Below, in pieces: positions 1-8,247 of a stretch of DNA of 64,000 nt. Source of the stretch: Flavobacterium beibuense F44-8. Lineage in GTDB: Bacteria > Bacteroidota > Bacteroidia > Flavobacteriales > Flavobacteriaceae. Location of the stretch: assembly GCF_000769915.1 (NCBI RefSeq), contig NZ_JRLV01000019.1, positions 1 through 64,000 of the forward strand. The letters run 5' to 3'. The notes beneath the pieces are model-generated. The model saw only the letters and a program-made list of their open reading frames with translations. It was not told where the DNA came from and did not search any database. The position numbers and the translations under genes are program-made. Each line of letters begins with the position of its first letter. Position 1 is the first letter of the stretch.

Positions 1-1
1 T

Positions 2-2863
2 GAGCCGGGAGCCGATATGACTCCGAGTGCAGGTGTTGTGGATAACTGTACTAACAATGTACCGGGTAATGAGGTTACAATCAGTGTAGCTTCATCTCAA
101 ACACTTGATCCTGCTGATTTGACATACTCGGTAGACGGTACTACTTATCAGGCATCAAATGTGTTCAATAACTTAGCACCGGGTAACTACACAGCTTATG
201 TTCAGCATGCTAACGGATGTATAGAAACAACAACATTCACTATCAATACGCTACAGCCTATTATAATAGACACGGCTACGGTAGTTAATAATGTACTATG
301 TTTTGGTGAAGAAACAGGTGAGATTACAGTAACTGCTTCGGGTGGTACAGGTACGTTACAGTATGCAATCTCTCCAGACTTTGTTTACGGTTCATCAAAC
401 GTATTCTCTAACCTTGCAGCAGGTACTTACACAGTAAGAGTGACCGATGGTATAGGTTGTGAGGTTGAATCAGCAACTTTAACAATAACTACTCCGGCAG
501 AAGCTCTTGCTGCAACTTATGTAGCTGTTGATGAAACTTGTATTGGAGATGCAAACGGTTCGGTTACAATCTCTGTAACAGGAGGTACTGCTCCATATTC
601 AACAAGTTTAGATGGTGTAACCTTTGTTCAGGATCAGTTTACTTACACAGATCTTGCAGCAGGTGCTCATACTATTTACGTAACTGATGACAGCGGTTGT
701 ACAATAACTCCTATTGATTTTGTAATCCAACAGGGTGTTAATACTCAGCCAAATGTAGATGTTGTGGCAAACTGTATGAACAACATGCCGGGTAATGTAG
801 TAACAATTAATATTGATGCACAATACTTAGGTGAAGTTCAGTATTCTGTAGACGGAATTAGCTATCAGGCTTCAAATACATTTATGGATCTTGCGGCAGG
901 TACACATACGGCCTATGTGCAACACATAAACGGATGTATCCAAACGGTTGACTTTGATGTAGAAAGCCATGAGCCTGTAAATGCTACTGCAACCGTTATT
1001 CAAAACGTAATTTGTTATGGCGATGATACGGGTGAGATTATAGTTACAGCAACAGGAGGTACAGGTCAGTTAGAATATGCTATCTCTCCTATATATACCT
1101 ATTCAACTAATAATACCTTCTCTTCACTAATTGCAGGTACATATACCATAAGGGTAAGAGATGAGTTAGGTTGTGTTCAGGTAATAAACAACGTTGTTAT
1201 AACTCAGTCTGAAACTCAGATTATAGCATCAGCCGATTGGACTGGAGAGACTTGTTATAATGCTAACGACGGTAGTATAACAGTAACAGTATCTGGTGGT
1301 ACTGCGCCATACTCAACAAGTTTAGACGGTGTAACCTTTATCCAGGATCAGTTTACTTATACAAACCTTAACGGTGGTCAGCATGTACTGTTTGTTCAGG
1401 ATGCGGCAGGATGTCAAATTGTACCTATAGTATTTAATATAGAGCACGGTGTTGTACTTAATCCGGTAGTTGAGGTAACTCCAATATGTACAAACAACGT
1501 ATCGTTAAGTATGCTTACGGTTACTAACATCAACCCTGCAATTGTTGATGATGTTATGTACTCTCTTGACGGAGTGAACTACCAGTCATCAAATGTATTT
1601 ACAGACCTTCCTGACGGAAACTATGTGGTATATGTAATGCATGCTAACGGATGTGTTACTACAAGAAACGTAATGGTTAGGCATGAAAAACCAATTCTTG
1701 GAGTATTAACAGTTGTAGATGCGCTTTGTAACGGTGAAGATAACGGTACAATTACAGTAAACGGTTCGGGAGGAATAGGTACACTTACCTATGGTATCTC
1801 TCCAGACTTTGATATGACCGAAAATAACTTGTTTAACGTTGCAGCAGGTCAATACACTGTAAGAGTACAGGATGAAACAGGATGTTATAAAGAGTATACA
1901 GCTACTGTAGACGAGCCTTCGGAAATAATACTTACAGAAGTTGAAGTGTATCCGGAAATTTGTGAGAACGATGATAATGCAGCAATTCTTATTGATATAA
2001 CAGGTGGTACTGCACCATATTCAACAAGTATGGATATGGACGAGCCGTTTGAAGTAGGTAAGGATATGTATACAGATCTTGATGGCGGACAAACCTATAC
2101 CATTTATGTTAAGGATGCTAACGGATGTATAGCCTCTATAGATGTATGGATTGATGCACCAATAATGATTAATGCACAACCGGAACTTGTTTACAACTGT
2201 GATGAAAATGTACTTACGGTAAATGTTGAGACAGCCGTACAGGGTGCGGTAACCTACTCACTAAACGGAGGTGTTCCTCAAACAAGTAATACGTTCACTA
2301 ATCTTGCAGACGGAACTTATGTGGTAGATGTACTTCATGAGTCAGGATGTATAGACAGTACTGAACCTGTAACAGTAACAAATACTACTGCACTGGTTAT
2401 GATACTTGCTGAATCTGATATTAATGAGATTACGGCAACTACAACCGGAGGTTCAGGAGGTTATACTTACACCTTAAACGGTGAGGATATGGGAACAGAT
2501 AACGTGTTTGAGATTTACTCAACAGGAACCTATGTGGTAACCGTAACCGATAGCAGAGGCTGTGTGGCAGAGAAATCATTATACTATGAGTTTGTAGATA
2601 TTATCCTTCCGGATGTTATGTCACCAAATGACGATGGTATTAATGATACATGGGCACCGGGTCATGCAGAAAATTACCCTAACCTTGAGTTCTTTGTATT
2701 CGACAGGTACGGTCGTAAACTGGCTACACTTAGACAAGGACAGGAGTGGGATGGTAGATATAACGGACAGGAGTTACCAACAGGAGATTATTGGTATATT
2801 GTAAAACTAAATAATCCTGAGGATGACAGAGAGTTTGTCGGACACTTTACTATTTTCAGATAA
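2..2863 (+). CDS. SprB-repeat surface adhesin with gliding-type T9SS C-terminal domain (5' partial)
   Basis: The reading frame is open to the first bases of the window, with residues before the first Met at base 17, so the gene starts upstream and only its last ~950 residues are present. It consists of tandem SprB-type modules of about 75-80 residues. Each has a Cys near its start, a GGTG or GGTAPYS turn, and an ending like AGTYTVRVTDGIGC. Three module kinds alternate in a higher-order unit of 236-238 residues: related DNA blocks start near 581, 1295 and 2003. The last ~85 residues match the gliding-motility-associated C-terminal (type B sorting) domain, with NDGINDTWAPG, FDRYGRKL, WDGRYNG and LPTGDYWYIVKL. 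Such proteins are exported by T9SS and stay on the cell surface as adhesins. The PorP/SprF-like gene just downstream is the usual partner. The ligand is unknown. Confidence 0.9.
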   Translation, partial: EPGADMTPSAGVVDNCTNNVPGNEVTISVASSQTLDPADLTYSVDGTTYQASNVFNNLAPGNYTAYVQHANGCIETTTFTINTLQPIIIDTATVVNNVLCFGEETGEITVTASGGTGTLQYAISPDFVYGSSNVFSNLAAGTYTVRVTDGIGCEVESATLTITTPAEALAATYVAVDETCIGDANGSVTISVTGGTAPYSTSLDGVTFVQDQFTYTDLAAGAHTIYVTDDSGCTITPIDFVIQQGVNTQPNVDVVANCMNNMPGNVVTINIDAQYLGEVQYSVDGISYQASNTFMDLAAGTHTAYVQHINGCIQTVDFDVESHEPVNATATVIQNVICYGDDTGEIIVTATGGTGQLEYAISPIYTYSTNNTFSSLIAGTYTIRVRDELGCVQVINNVVITQSETQIIASADWTGETCYNANDGSITVTVSGGTAPYSTSLDGVTFIQDQFTYTNLNGGQHVLFVQDAAGCQIVPIVFNIEHGVVLNPVVEVTPICTNNVSLSMLTVTNINPAIVDDVMYSLDGVNYQSSNVFTDLPDGNYVVYVMHANGCVTTRNVMVRHEKPILGVLTVVDALCNGEDNGTITVNGSGGIGTLTYGISPDFDMTENNLFNVAAGQYTVRVQDETGCYKEYTATVDEPSEIILTEVEVYPEICENDDNAAILIDITGGTAPYSTSMDMDEPFEVGKDMYTDLDGGQTYTIYVKDANGCIASIDVWIDAPIMINAQPELVYNCDENVLTVNVETAVQGAVTYSLNGGVPQTSNTFTNLADGTYVVDVLHESGCIDSTEPVTVTNTTALVMILAESDINEITATTTGGSGGYTYTLNGEDMGTDNVFEIYSTGTYVVTVTDSRGCVAEKSLYYEFVDIILPDVMSPNDDGINDTWAPGHAENYPNLEFFVFDRYGRKLATLRQGQEWDGRYNGQELPTGDYWYIVKLNNPEDDREFVGHFTIFR

Positions 2864-2876
2864 TAAATTCATAAAT

Positions 2877-2904
2877 AGCCATGGCTGCAAAGGCAGCCAT
2901 GGCT
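2877..2904 (+). promoter_or_regulatory. Strong intergenic hairpin between adhesin and PorP/SprF genes
   Basis: A perfect 12-base-pair stem (AGCCATGGCTGC against its complement) encloses an AAAG loop. It begins 14 bases after the adhesin stop codon. No T-run follows, so it looks less like a terminator than like an mRNA-end stabiliser or partial attenuator that would give adhesin and partner different levels. Confidence 0.5.
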
Positions 2905-2937
2905 TGAATTAAATAACAAGGCCAAAATACACACACA

Positions 2938-3876
2938 ATGAAAAAAACTTTTCTCCTCCTAACTTTACTACTTACAGCATTTGTAATGCGTGCTCAGGAG
3001 TTAACAATACCAACACATACACAGTATCTGGCAGATAACCCTTATATTATTTCTCCTGCTTATGCAGGTATTGGTGACCATGTGAAAATAAGGCTTAACG
3101 GACTTACACAATGGGTAGGAATTAAAGATGCTCCTGATATGCAATCGCTGGCGGCAGATTTAAGGATAGCCGATAATACGGGTATTGGTATGTTTTTATA
3201 TAATGACCGTAATGGTAATACCAGGCAGTATGGTGGTAAAGTATCTTTTGCACACCATATTATATTAGACAAGTATACTAATCAGTTCCTTTCGTTTGGT
3301 ATTTCCTACAACCTTAACCAGTTTAAGGTAGATATTGAGAATATCACAACACCCGATCCTTCTATAAACAACAATCGTTATGTTGTGAACCACAACTTTG
3401 ATGTTGCATTACTGTATAGAATAGGGGAGTTTTATATTAGCGCTACCGGTGCTAATATACTGAACAAGGATCTTGATATTTTTGCAATACAGGAACCTAA
3501 CAGGCTTAGAAACTATCAGTTTTATACAGGTTATACGTTTAAAGGAAGCGGTAATTGGGAGGTAGAACCATCTTCATTCGTTCAGTATTTTGAAAGTGAC
3601 GGAAGATCTACTACAGATATTAACCTTAAATTCCGTTATATGGACGGTGATGACTACTATTGGATAGGGGGTAGCTACCGTTTTCTTAACGATCAGTTAG
3701 GAAATCCAATAAATATTGGTCCAATGGTTGGATTAAACGTTTCAAATTTCTATTTTGCTTACTCATATCAGTTAACCACAAATGAGCTTCTTGCTTATAA
3801 CAGTGGTACACATATGATAACTGTTGGTTTGGATATATTCCAGGGTATCAGTAACTGTCCTTGTACATGGCACTAA
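2938..3876 (+). CDS. PorP/SprF family T9SS-associated outer membrane protein
   Basis: 312 residues with an N-terminal signal peptide (MKKTFLLLTLLLTAF... ending near RAQ). The start of the mature protein has the family motif HTQYLADNPYIISPAYAG, and alternating beta-strand patterns run to the C-terminus, as expected of an outer-membrane barrel. PorP/SprF proteins pair with large T9SS cargo that carries the type B C-terminal domain and help secrete or attach it. The adhesin gene directly upstream ends 74 bases away on the same strand, which is the classical arrangement. The final residues GISNCPCTWH include a CPC motif often seen at the end of the family. Family assignment is firm; the cargo is inferred from the neighbour. 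Confidence 0.9.
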   Translation: MKKTFLLLTLLLTAFVMRAQELTIPTHTQYLADNPYIISPAYAGIGDHVKIRLNGLTQWVGIKDAPDMQSLAADLRIADNTGIGMFLYNDRNGNTRQYGGKVSFAHHIILDKYTNQFLSFGISYNLNQFKVDIENITTPDPSINNNRYVVNHNFDVALLYRIGEFYISATGANILNKDLDIFAIQEPNRLRNYQFYTGYTFKGSGNWEVEPSSFVQYFESDGRSTTDINLKFRYMDGDDYYWIGGSYRFLNDQLGNPINIGPMVGLNVSNFYFAYSYQLTTNELLAYNSGTHMITVGLDIFQGISNCPCTWH

Positions 3877-3970
3877 ACACCTGCATCTGTTACTTGTTAT
3901 GTTTGGGGGAATAACTAAAAATGCGCTAAAAGAAAAAGAAAAGAAAGCCTAATGTTTCACTTAAAAATCT

Positions 3971-4144
3971 ATGATTATGTATCAGGTTTTATGTTATTCG
4001 TTTGGAGCCTTCTTTTTATTAGCATCGGGGAAGCTAATCCTGGCGGGAATAGACAGAAACAATATACGCTTTAGGAGTATAGGTGTTTGTAACCTGTTTA
4101 TTTCTGTAATCCTGCTTTTTGTAGGGGCTTGTTACCTTTGTTAA
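3971..4144 (+). CDS. Small putative membrane protein, 57 aa
   Basis: A short open frame starting MIMYQVLCYSFGAF. It has two hydrophobic stretches separated by a charged turn (GIDRNNIRFR) and ends in GACYLC. It lies between the PorP/SprF gene and a terminator beginning ~24 bases after its stop, so the space is consistent with a real small gene. The ATG at 3977 is an alternative start. I recognise no family. The call rests on length, hydrophobic pattern and terminator placement only. Confidence 0.4.
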   Translation: MIMYQVLCYSFGAFFLLASGKLILAGIDRNNIRFRSIGVCNLFISVILLFVGACYLC

Positions 4145-4167
4145 GGAAAAAACTGCTTAAAAACAAA

Positions 4168-4200
4168 AAGAGCTGCCTTATGGCAGCTCTTTTTGTTTTT
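4168..4200. terminator. Bidirectional intrinsic terminator
   Basis: The stem AGAGCTGCC / GGCAGCTCT with a TTAT loop is followed by a T-rich run on the plus strand and preceded by an A-rich run. It can therefore end transcripts from both the adhesin/porP side and the convergent minus-strand gene at 4213-4683. Confidence 0.8.
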
Positions 4201-4212
4201 CTTACAAAGTAA

Positions 4213-4683
4213 TTATTGTTCTTTGCTGTATATAAATAAGCCGTCTTCACCTAGATTTACATGAAGTTTTTTGTCTTTCATGTAAAATTCTACATTGTCT
4301 CCGGTACCGTCAGCATAAATTATTTTAAGCTTTTGCATATCTTCTTCATTGACAATGCTATATACGCCAGTTTGCTCGTCACCCGGAATACTTTGTTTTA
4401 TTTCATTTCCGTTTATAATCATTTTCATTTGTTTCAGCATATCTATTGTAGGCCCCATGCTTTCTTTTGCCTGAGCAAGAGCTTCCGGCGGAGCCTGTGC
4501 TTCTGCTTCTTCCGAAAATTTTACGTCATTATTAGCAAGATCTAAATAAATTCCCTGAGAGCTTAATGCATCTAAAGCTACGAGGTTCCATGTGCCCTGT
4601 AAGTCTTTATCGGTAATTTTTTGTGCAAATCCAGCAGTTGTAGCCATACAGACTGCAAGGCATAGGTAAATTAAATTTTTCAT
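4213..4683 (-). CDS. Secreted lipocalin-like hypothetical protein
   Basis: 156 residues. A signal peptide (MKNLIYLCLAVCMATTAGFAQ) is followed by DKDLQGTWNLVAL, the kind of opening seen in lipocalin-like domains of Bacteroidota. The rest is rich in short strands (MIINGNEIKQSIPG, KLKIIYADG, FYMKDKKLHVNLG). It has no lipobox, so it is probably periplasmic. It stands alone on the minus strand between two terminators. Ligand and function are unknown. Confidence 0.75.
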   Translation of the reverse strand: MKNLIYLCLAVCMATTAGFAQKITDKDLQGTWNLVALDALSSQGIYLDLANNDVKFSEEAEAQAPPEALAQAKESMGPTIDMLKQMKMIINGNEIKQSIPGDEQTGVYSIVNEEDMQKLKIIYADGTGDNVEFYMKDKKLHVNLGEDGLFIYSKEQ

Positions 4684-4741
4684 AAATGTTTATTTTTCGG
4701 CGAATATAAATAAAAATAATCAGTGCGGTATTTTGTGTATC

Positions 4742-4776
4742 ATAAAAAAAGCCCCACTTAACGTGAGGCTCTCTCA
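4742..4776 (-). terminator. Terminator of the minus-strand mannan operon
   Basis: On the minus strand, a stem AGCC..CAC / GTG..GGCT with a short loop is followed by seven Ts. It lies ~25 bases after the stop codon of the GH5 gene, the last gene of the SusC operon. Confidence 0.75.
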
Positions 4777-4801
4777 AATTACAAAACTAACTCAACTTAA
4801 C

Positions 4802-5758
4802 TTATTGTTTGTTCAGTAATCTTAAATAATTACGGGTTTTAATACCACTTTCTTTCAGGTGTTTTTCTTTCCATTCACCAGTAGAGGAGGCCGATTTTTT
4901 TAGCATACTACAGGTTTCATCCTTGTCGGATATGGACCATGTTATCCAGCTTAACCCGCGCTCTTCCATCCAGTCTATCCAGTTTTGCCATTCGTCATAG
5001 TTCATTGGTCCGTCGCCACTAGCTTCCATACCTGCGCTTTCAGATATAAATACTGGTAATCCCGATTCAATAGCTTTATCGGTACGATCTCTTAATTCCT
5101 GTTTATGTGTAGCAGCATAAAAGTGAACGGTATACATTATGTTGTTAAAACCTTTAATAGGATCGGCAGCCGGGAGGTTAATATCCTGATCCCAGTGTGG
5201 GCAGCCTACCAGTATAATATTATCAGGGTCATTTTTCCTTATAATCTTTATAATCTCTTCACTGTAAGCTTTAACGTCAGCCCAGCTTTCGTCATCCGGT
5301 TCATTAAATACTTCATAAATTACGTTAGGGGAGTTGCCATATTTTTTTGATACCTGATCAAAAAACAACTTTGCTTCCTCAAGGTTAATGTTATGGCTGT
5401 GCCAGTCTATTATTACATAAATATCATTTGTAATGGCTCCTTCAACAACAGTCATTATTTTCTCTGTAGCAAACTGTGGGTTTTGTATGTAAGTATCATT
5501 ACCTACTTCAATACCCATAGCGGCACGTACCACATTTACATTCCAGTCGTCTCTAAGCCATTTTACAGCATTCTGATTGTAAAAACGGGGCCAAAAGCTG
5601 TGCCAGCCAAAACTAACACCTCTCAGCATTACATGTTTGCCTTTTTCATCTGTAAGTTTAGTGCCCTTTACACTTAGCTGCCCATGTTTTGAAACCTGTG
5701 CAAAAGCTGTAAAACTAAAGAGCAACAAAAAAGCGATATGTTTTATTCTGTTTGTCAT
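4802..5758 (-). CDS. Secreted GH5 endoglucanase-like glycoside hydrolase (GH5_2 type)
   Basis: 318 residues with a signal peptide (cut near FTAFA-Q). The opening GQLSVKGTKLTDEKGK...LRGVSFGWHSF and the stretch DDWNVNVVRAAM resemble subfamily 2 of GH5, mostly beta-1,4-endoglucanases. The acid/base Glu153 lies in YEVFNEPDD and the nucleophile Glu240 in PVFISESAG. IIDWHSHN and the YTVHFYAATH strand complete the active-site set. It is the last gene of the minus-strand operon, 3 bases after the GH27 gene. A glucan-cutting enzyme would suit glucomannan, whose backbone mixes glucose and mannose. That substrate is inferred; beta-glucan or mannan activity remains possible. Without a lipobox it should be periplasmic or secreted. 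Confidence 0.85.
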   Translation of the reverse strand: MTNRIKHIAFLLLFSFTAFAQVSKHGQLSVKGTKLTDEKGKHVMLRGVSFGWHSFWPRFYNQNAVKWLRDDWNVNVVRAAMGIEVGNDTYIQNPQFATEKIMTVVEGAITNDIYVIIDWHSHNINLEEAKLFFDQVSKKYGNSPNVIYEVFNEPDDESWADVKAYSEEIIKIIRKNDPDNIILVGCPHWDQDINLPAADPIKGFNNIMYTVHFYAATHKQELRDRTDKAIESGLPVFISESAGMEASGDGPMNYDEWQNWIDWMEERGLSWITWSISDKDETCSMLKKSASSTGEWKEKHLKESGIKTRNYLRLLNKQ

Positions 5759-5761
5759 TTT

Positions 5762-7000
5762 TTATTTTTTAGAAAGCCTAAGCACTACAATGTCATGCGA
5801 AGCAACTTTGTCCTTGAATGCTTTTTTGGTAGTTCCGCTTTTTTTATGATTCCATACGTCATAAATATCGTATGCAGCAGAGTCAAAAGATGTTTCCAAG
5901 TTAAAAATATCATCTTTAATAGTATGCTCTTTCCAGTTAAAGTTAATACTCTTGTCTTCTTCGCTTCTGTTAAGAAAAGCAATAGCCCAGTCCCCATTTT
6001 CAAGTGGTTTAACCCATGTTTCAAGTCCGTTATCGCTGTTGTATCTAAAACCCTGTATGCCCAGTTTATCCTGATTAATGGCAATCATATCTTTATTGGT
6101 AAGTATCTCCAGTGTTTCTTTACTCATACTCCTAAAGTCGTTACCTGCAATAAGCGGAGAAGCCACCATACACCAAATACTGAAATGCGATTTATCTTCG
6201 GTATCGTTCATTTCGTTACCTACTTCCATCATGTCAAAATCATTCCAATGGTCTGGTCCCGAATATTTCCTGATACCTTTTCTCATGTCAACAATTTTCA
6301 TGAAACCCCATGAAGACCAGTTTTCAGGGTGTTTGAATTCGCAGTCAAAACAAGGATAGATGTCACCCGATATTCTCCACATGTTACCCAGTGGTTCGCC
6401 CCATTCCCAAGGTTGGTTATCACCCCATTCGCAAAGGCTGAAAAGTATAGGCCTTCCGGCAGTTTTAAGAGCATTGCTCATTGTAGTATATGCTTCTGTA
6501 GCGTTAATACCTTCTGTATTACACCAGTCGTATTTTAAGAAATCAATGCCTAATGATGCATAAAAACGGGCATCCTGATATTCGTAACCTCTGGTGCCAG
6601 GGTATCCTGCACATGTTTTTGTACCGGCACAGTTATATAGTCCGAATTTTAAACCTTTAGAATGAACATAATCGATAAGCGCTTTCATTCCGCTTGGGAA
6701 TTTTTTAGGATCGGGTACTAAGTTTCCGTTTTCATCCCTTTCACGCGTCATCCAGCCATCGTCAAGCACTATGTAAGTATACCCGGCATCTCTCATACCC
6801 GATGATACCATAATATCAGCAGTTTGCTTTACAAGATCTTCGTCAATATTGGTAGCAAAGGTGTTCCATGAGTTCCATCCCATTGGCGGAGTCATGGCAA
6901 GGCCTTCAAATTTTGTTGGTTCCTGTTTATAAACATTTCCCTGAGCAAAAGCCGTTATACTTAGTGCCAAACTTAAAATGCTATAAATAATTTTTTTCAT
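5762..7000 (-). CDS. GH27 alpha-galactosidase
   Basis: 412 residues with a signal peptide ([20 protein letters not shown]). GH27 hallmarks are clear: MGWNSWNTF at 40-48, IVLDDGWM near 77-84, and the nucleophile Asp158 in LKYDWCN. The acid/base is probably Asp238 in KIVDMRKG, followed by GPDHWNDFDMMEVGN. A C-terminal beta domain follows. It removes alpha-1,6-linked galactose side groups from galactomannan or its oligosaccharides, and so feeds the galK/galT genes on the other strand. It follows the SGBP gene after a 210-base gap that contains a hairpin and sits 3 bases before the GH5 gene. It is probably periplasmic, as no lipobox is seen. Confidence 0.93.
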   Translation of the reverse strand: MKKIIYSILSLALSITAFAQGNVYKQEPTKFEGLAMTPPMGWNSWNTFATNIDEDLVKQTADIMVSSGMRDAGYTYIVLDDGWMTRERDENGNLVPDPKKFPSGMKALIDYVHSKGLKFGLYNCAGTKTCAGYPGTRGYEYQDARFYASLGIDFLKYDWCNTEGINATEAYTTMSNALKTAGRPILFSLCEWGDNQPWEWGEPLGNMWRISGDIYPCFDCEFKHPENWSSWGFMKIVDMRKGIRKYSGPDHWNDFDMMEVGNEMNDTEDKSHFSIWCMVASPLIAGNDFRSMSKETLEILTNKDMIAINQDKLGIQGFRYNSDNGLETWVKPLENGDWAIAFLNRSEEDKSINFNWKEHTIKDDIFNLETSFDSAAYDIYDVWNHKKSGTTKKAFKDKVASHDIVVLRLSKK

Positions 7001-7145
7001 TCTTAAAGTTTTATGCGAGGTTGTACTATATATTAATTATGCGGTTTATTTCGTTTAATTCGGATGCCGAAAATGCTGGGCTTTTAATGCTGTTTACAGT
7101 ATTCTTATTTTATGATTGGTATTCATTACTGGCTATAAATGATTA

Positions 7146-7178
7146 AAACATTCCCTGATTTATAACCAGGGAATGTTT
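7146..7178 (-). promoter_or_regulatory. Intra-operon hairpin between SGBP and GH27 genes
   Basis: A 12-base-pair perfect stem (AAACATTCCCTG and its complement) around a 9-base loop, just after the SGBP gene on the minus strand. Only a weak T-run (TTTAAT) follows, so it fits partial termination or mRNA protection. That would keep susC/susD/SGBP messages more abundant than those of the two enzymes downstream. Confidence 0.55.
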
Positions 7179-7210
7179 CACAAAAAACAAAATTAGAATG
7201 TATGAGCTTA

Positions 7211-8230
7211 TTAGTCTACGGTATAACCGAAGTTGTCAAAATAGTAATTGTGTGTTTCTCCGGTAAATTCCTGGAAAGAAATGTTTTGTAGGGCTTCCGG
7301 CATTCCGCCAAGTTCTTCCCAAGTGAAACGGAAGTCAATCCATTCTTCGGTAGTTTCAAATGCAAAGTTTGCATCTCCCCAATTAGCACCGTTAAAAATA
7401 AGTACCAGTTTACCTGCATCGTCAGAGCGTACAGCAAAGTGAATACCTGTGTATTGAGAGATTTGATCATCCCAGTTCCAGTTACCCTGAATGTTATCCC
7501 ATCCGGCAATTTCCTTTTTTATGAAAGTAGTTCCCTGGTAAGCATCGGCCTCATTAGTTATATATTCATGGTTGTTCCAGGCTTCAATATCCCAAGGGGC
7601 GTAGAAAGCATCATCATAAATGGCAGTACCAATAGCAGTGTCCCACTTTGAAGCCCCTGATATAGTTTCTACCTGCACATATTTTCCGTTAGAGCCTGCA
7701 GGTACAATTGCTACAATCTTATCAATACTGCTTGAAACGATTTCTGCCTCAACGCCATCAATAGTAACTACCGGATCAAGGAAGTATTTGCCATAAATAG
7801 TAATCTCTTCTCCTTCGGCAGCATTTATTGGCTGGAAACTTTTTAAAGTAGGAGCAGGTGGCGCCACTACAAACGGATATATTGCCGTACCGCGAGGTGT
7901 CACCACTTTAAGTTCGTTTGAAGCATTTTCATAAGGAGTGTCTTCGTCAATAGTTACAAAAATAACTCCATCTGTTACAAGGGTTGGGTTGAAATAAGTA
8001 TCAACGTCGTTAAAGTATATCTTTTCGGTACCTGTAAATCCGGTACCACGCACAATATACATGTTGTTAGCATAGCCATACTCTACAAGCGAATCGTTTT
8101 CTGCATAGCTAACGCTTTCAATACTCGGTTTCCCGGGTTTTATACTGTCGTCATCACTACATGAGACCACAAATAATATTGCGAATACAGAAAGTAAGCC
8201 CAATATATGTTTTAATCTAAAGTTCTTCAT
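7211..8230 (-). CDS. Surface glycan-binding lipoprotein with IPT/TIG domains (SusE/F position)
   Basis: 339 residues. The lipobox FVVSCSDDDS has Cys followed by acidic residues, the surface-export signal of Bacteroidota lipoproteins. Two immunoglobulin-like IPT/TIG modules follow (PSIESVSYAENDS... and APTLKSFQPINAAEG...), which usually act as spacers. The C-terminal ~150 residues form a beta-rich, Trp-rich domain (WDIEAWNNHEY, WDNIQGNWNWDD) that probably binds the glycan. It begins 17 bases after susD, the standard place for a SusE/F-like surface binding protein. The role of holding mannan near the SusCD transporter is inferred from position and architecture. Confidence 0.85.
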   Translation of the reverse strand: MKNFRLKHILGLLSVFAILFVVSCSDDDSIKPGKPSIESVSYAENDSLVEYGYANNMYIVRGTGFTGTEKIYFNDVDTYFNPTLVTDGVIFVTIDEDTPYENASNELKVVTPRGTAIYPFVVAPPAPTLKSFQPINAAEGEEITIYGKYFLDPVVTIDGVEAEIVSSSIDKIVAIVPAGSNGKYVQVETISGASKWDTAIGTAIYDDAFYAPWDIEAWNNHEYITNEADAYQGTTFIKKEIAGWDNIQGNWNWDDQISQYTGIHFAVRSDDAGKLVLIFNGANWGDANFAFETTEEWIDFRFTWEELGGMPEALQNISFQEFTGETHNYYFDNFGYTVD

Positions 8231-8247
8231 AACTCTGTTTTTTAATA

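Noticed and set aside
2..2863. CRISPR array or satellite suggested by regular repeats
   Set aside because: The repeats are in frame, coding and diverged; they are SprB protein modules.
5738..6313. 191-residue plus-strand frame opposite the GH27 gene
   Set aside because: It lies antisense to a gene with complete catalytic motifs, has low-complexity composition and no recognisable domain; a shadow frame.
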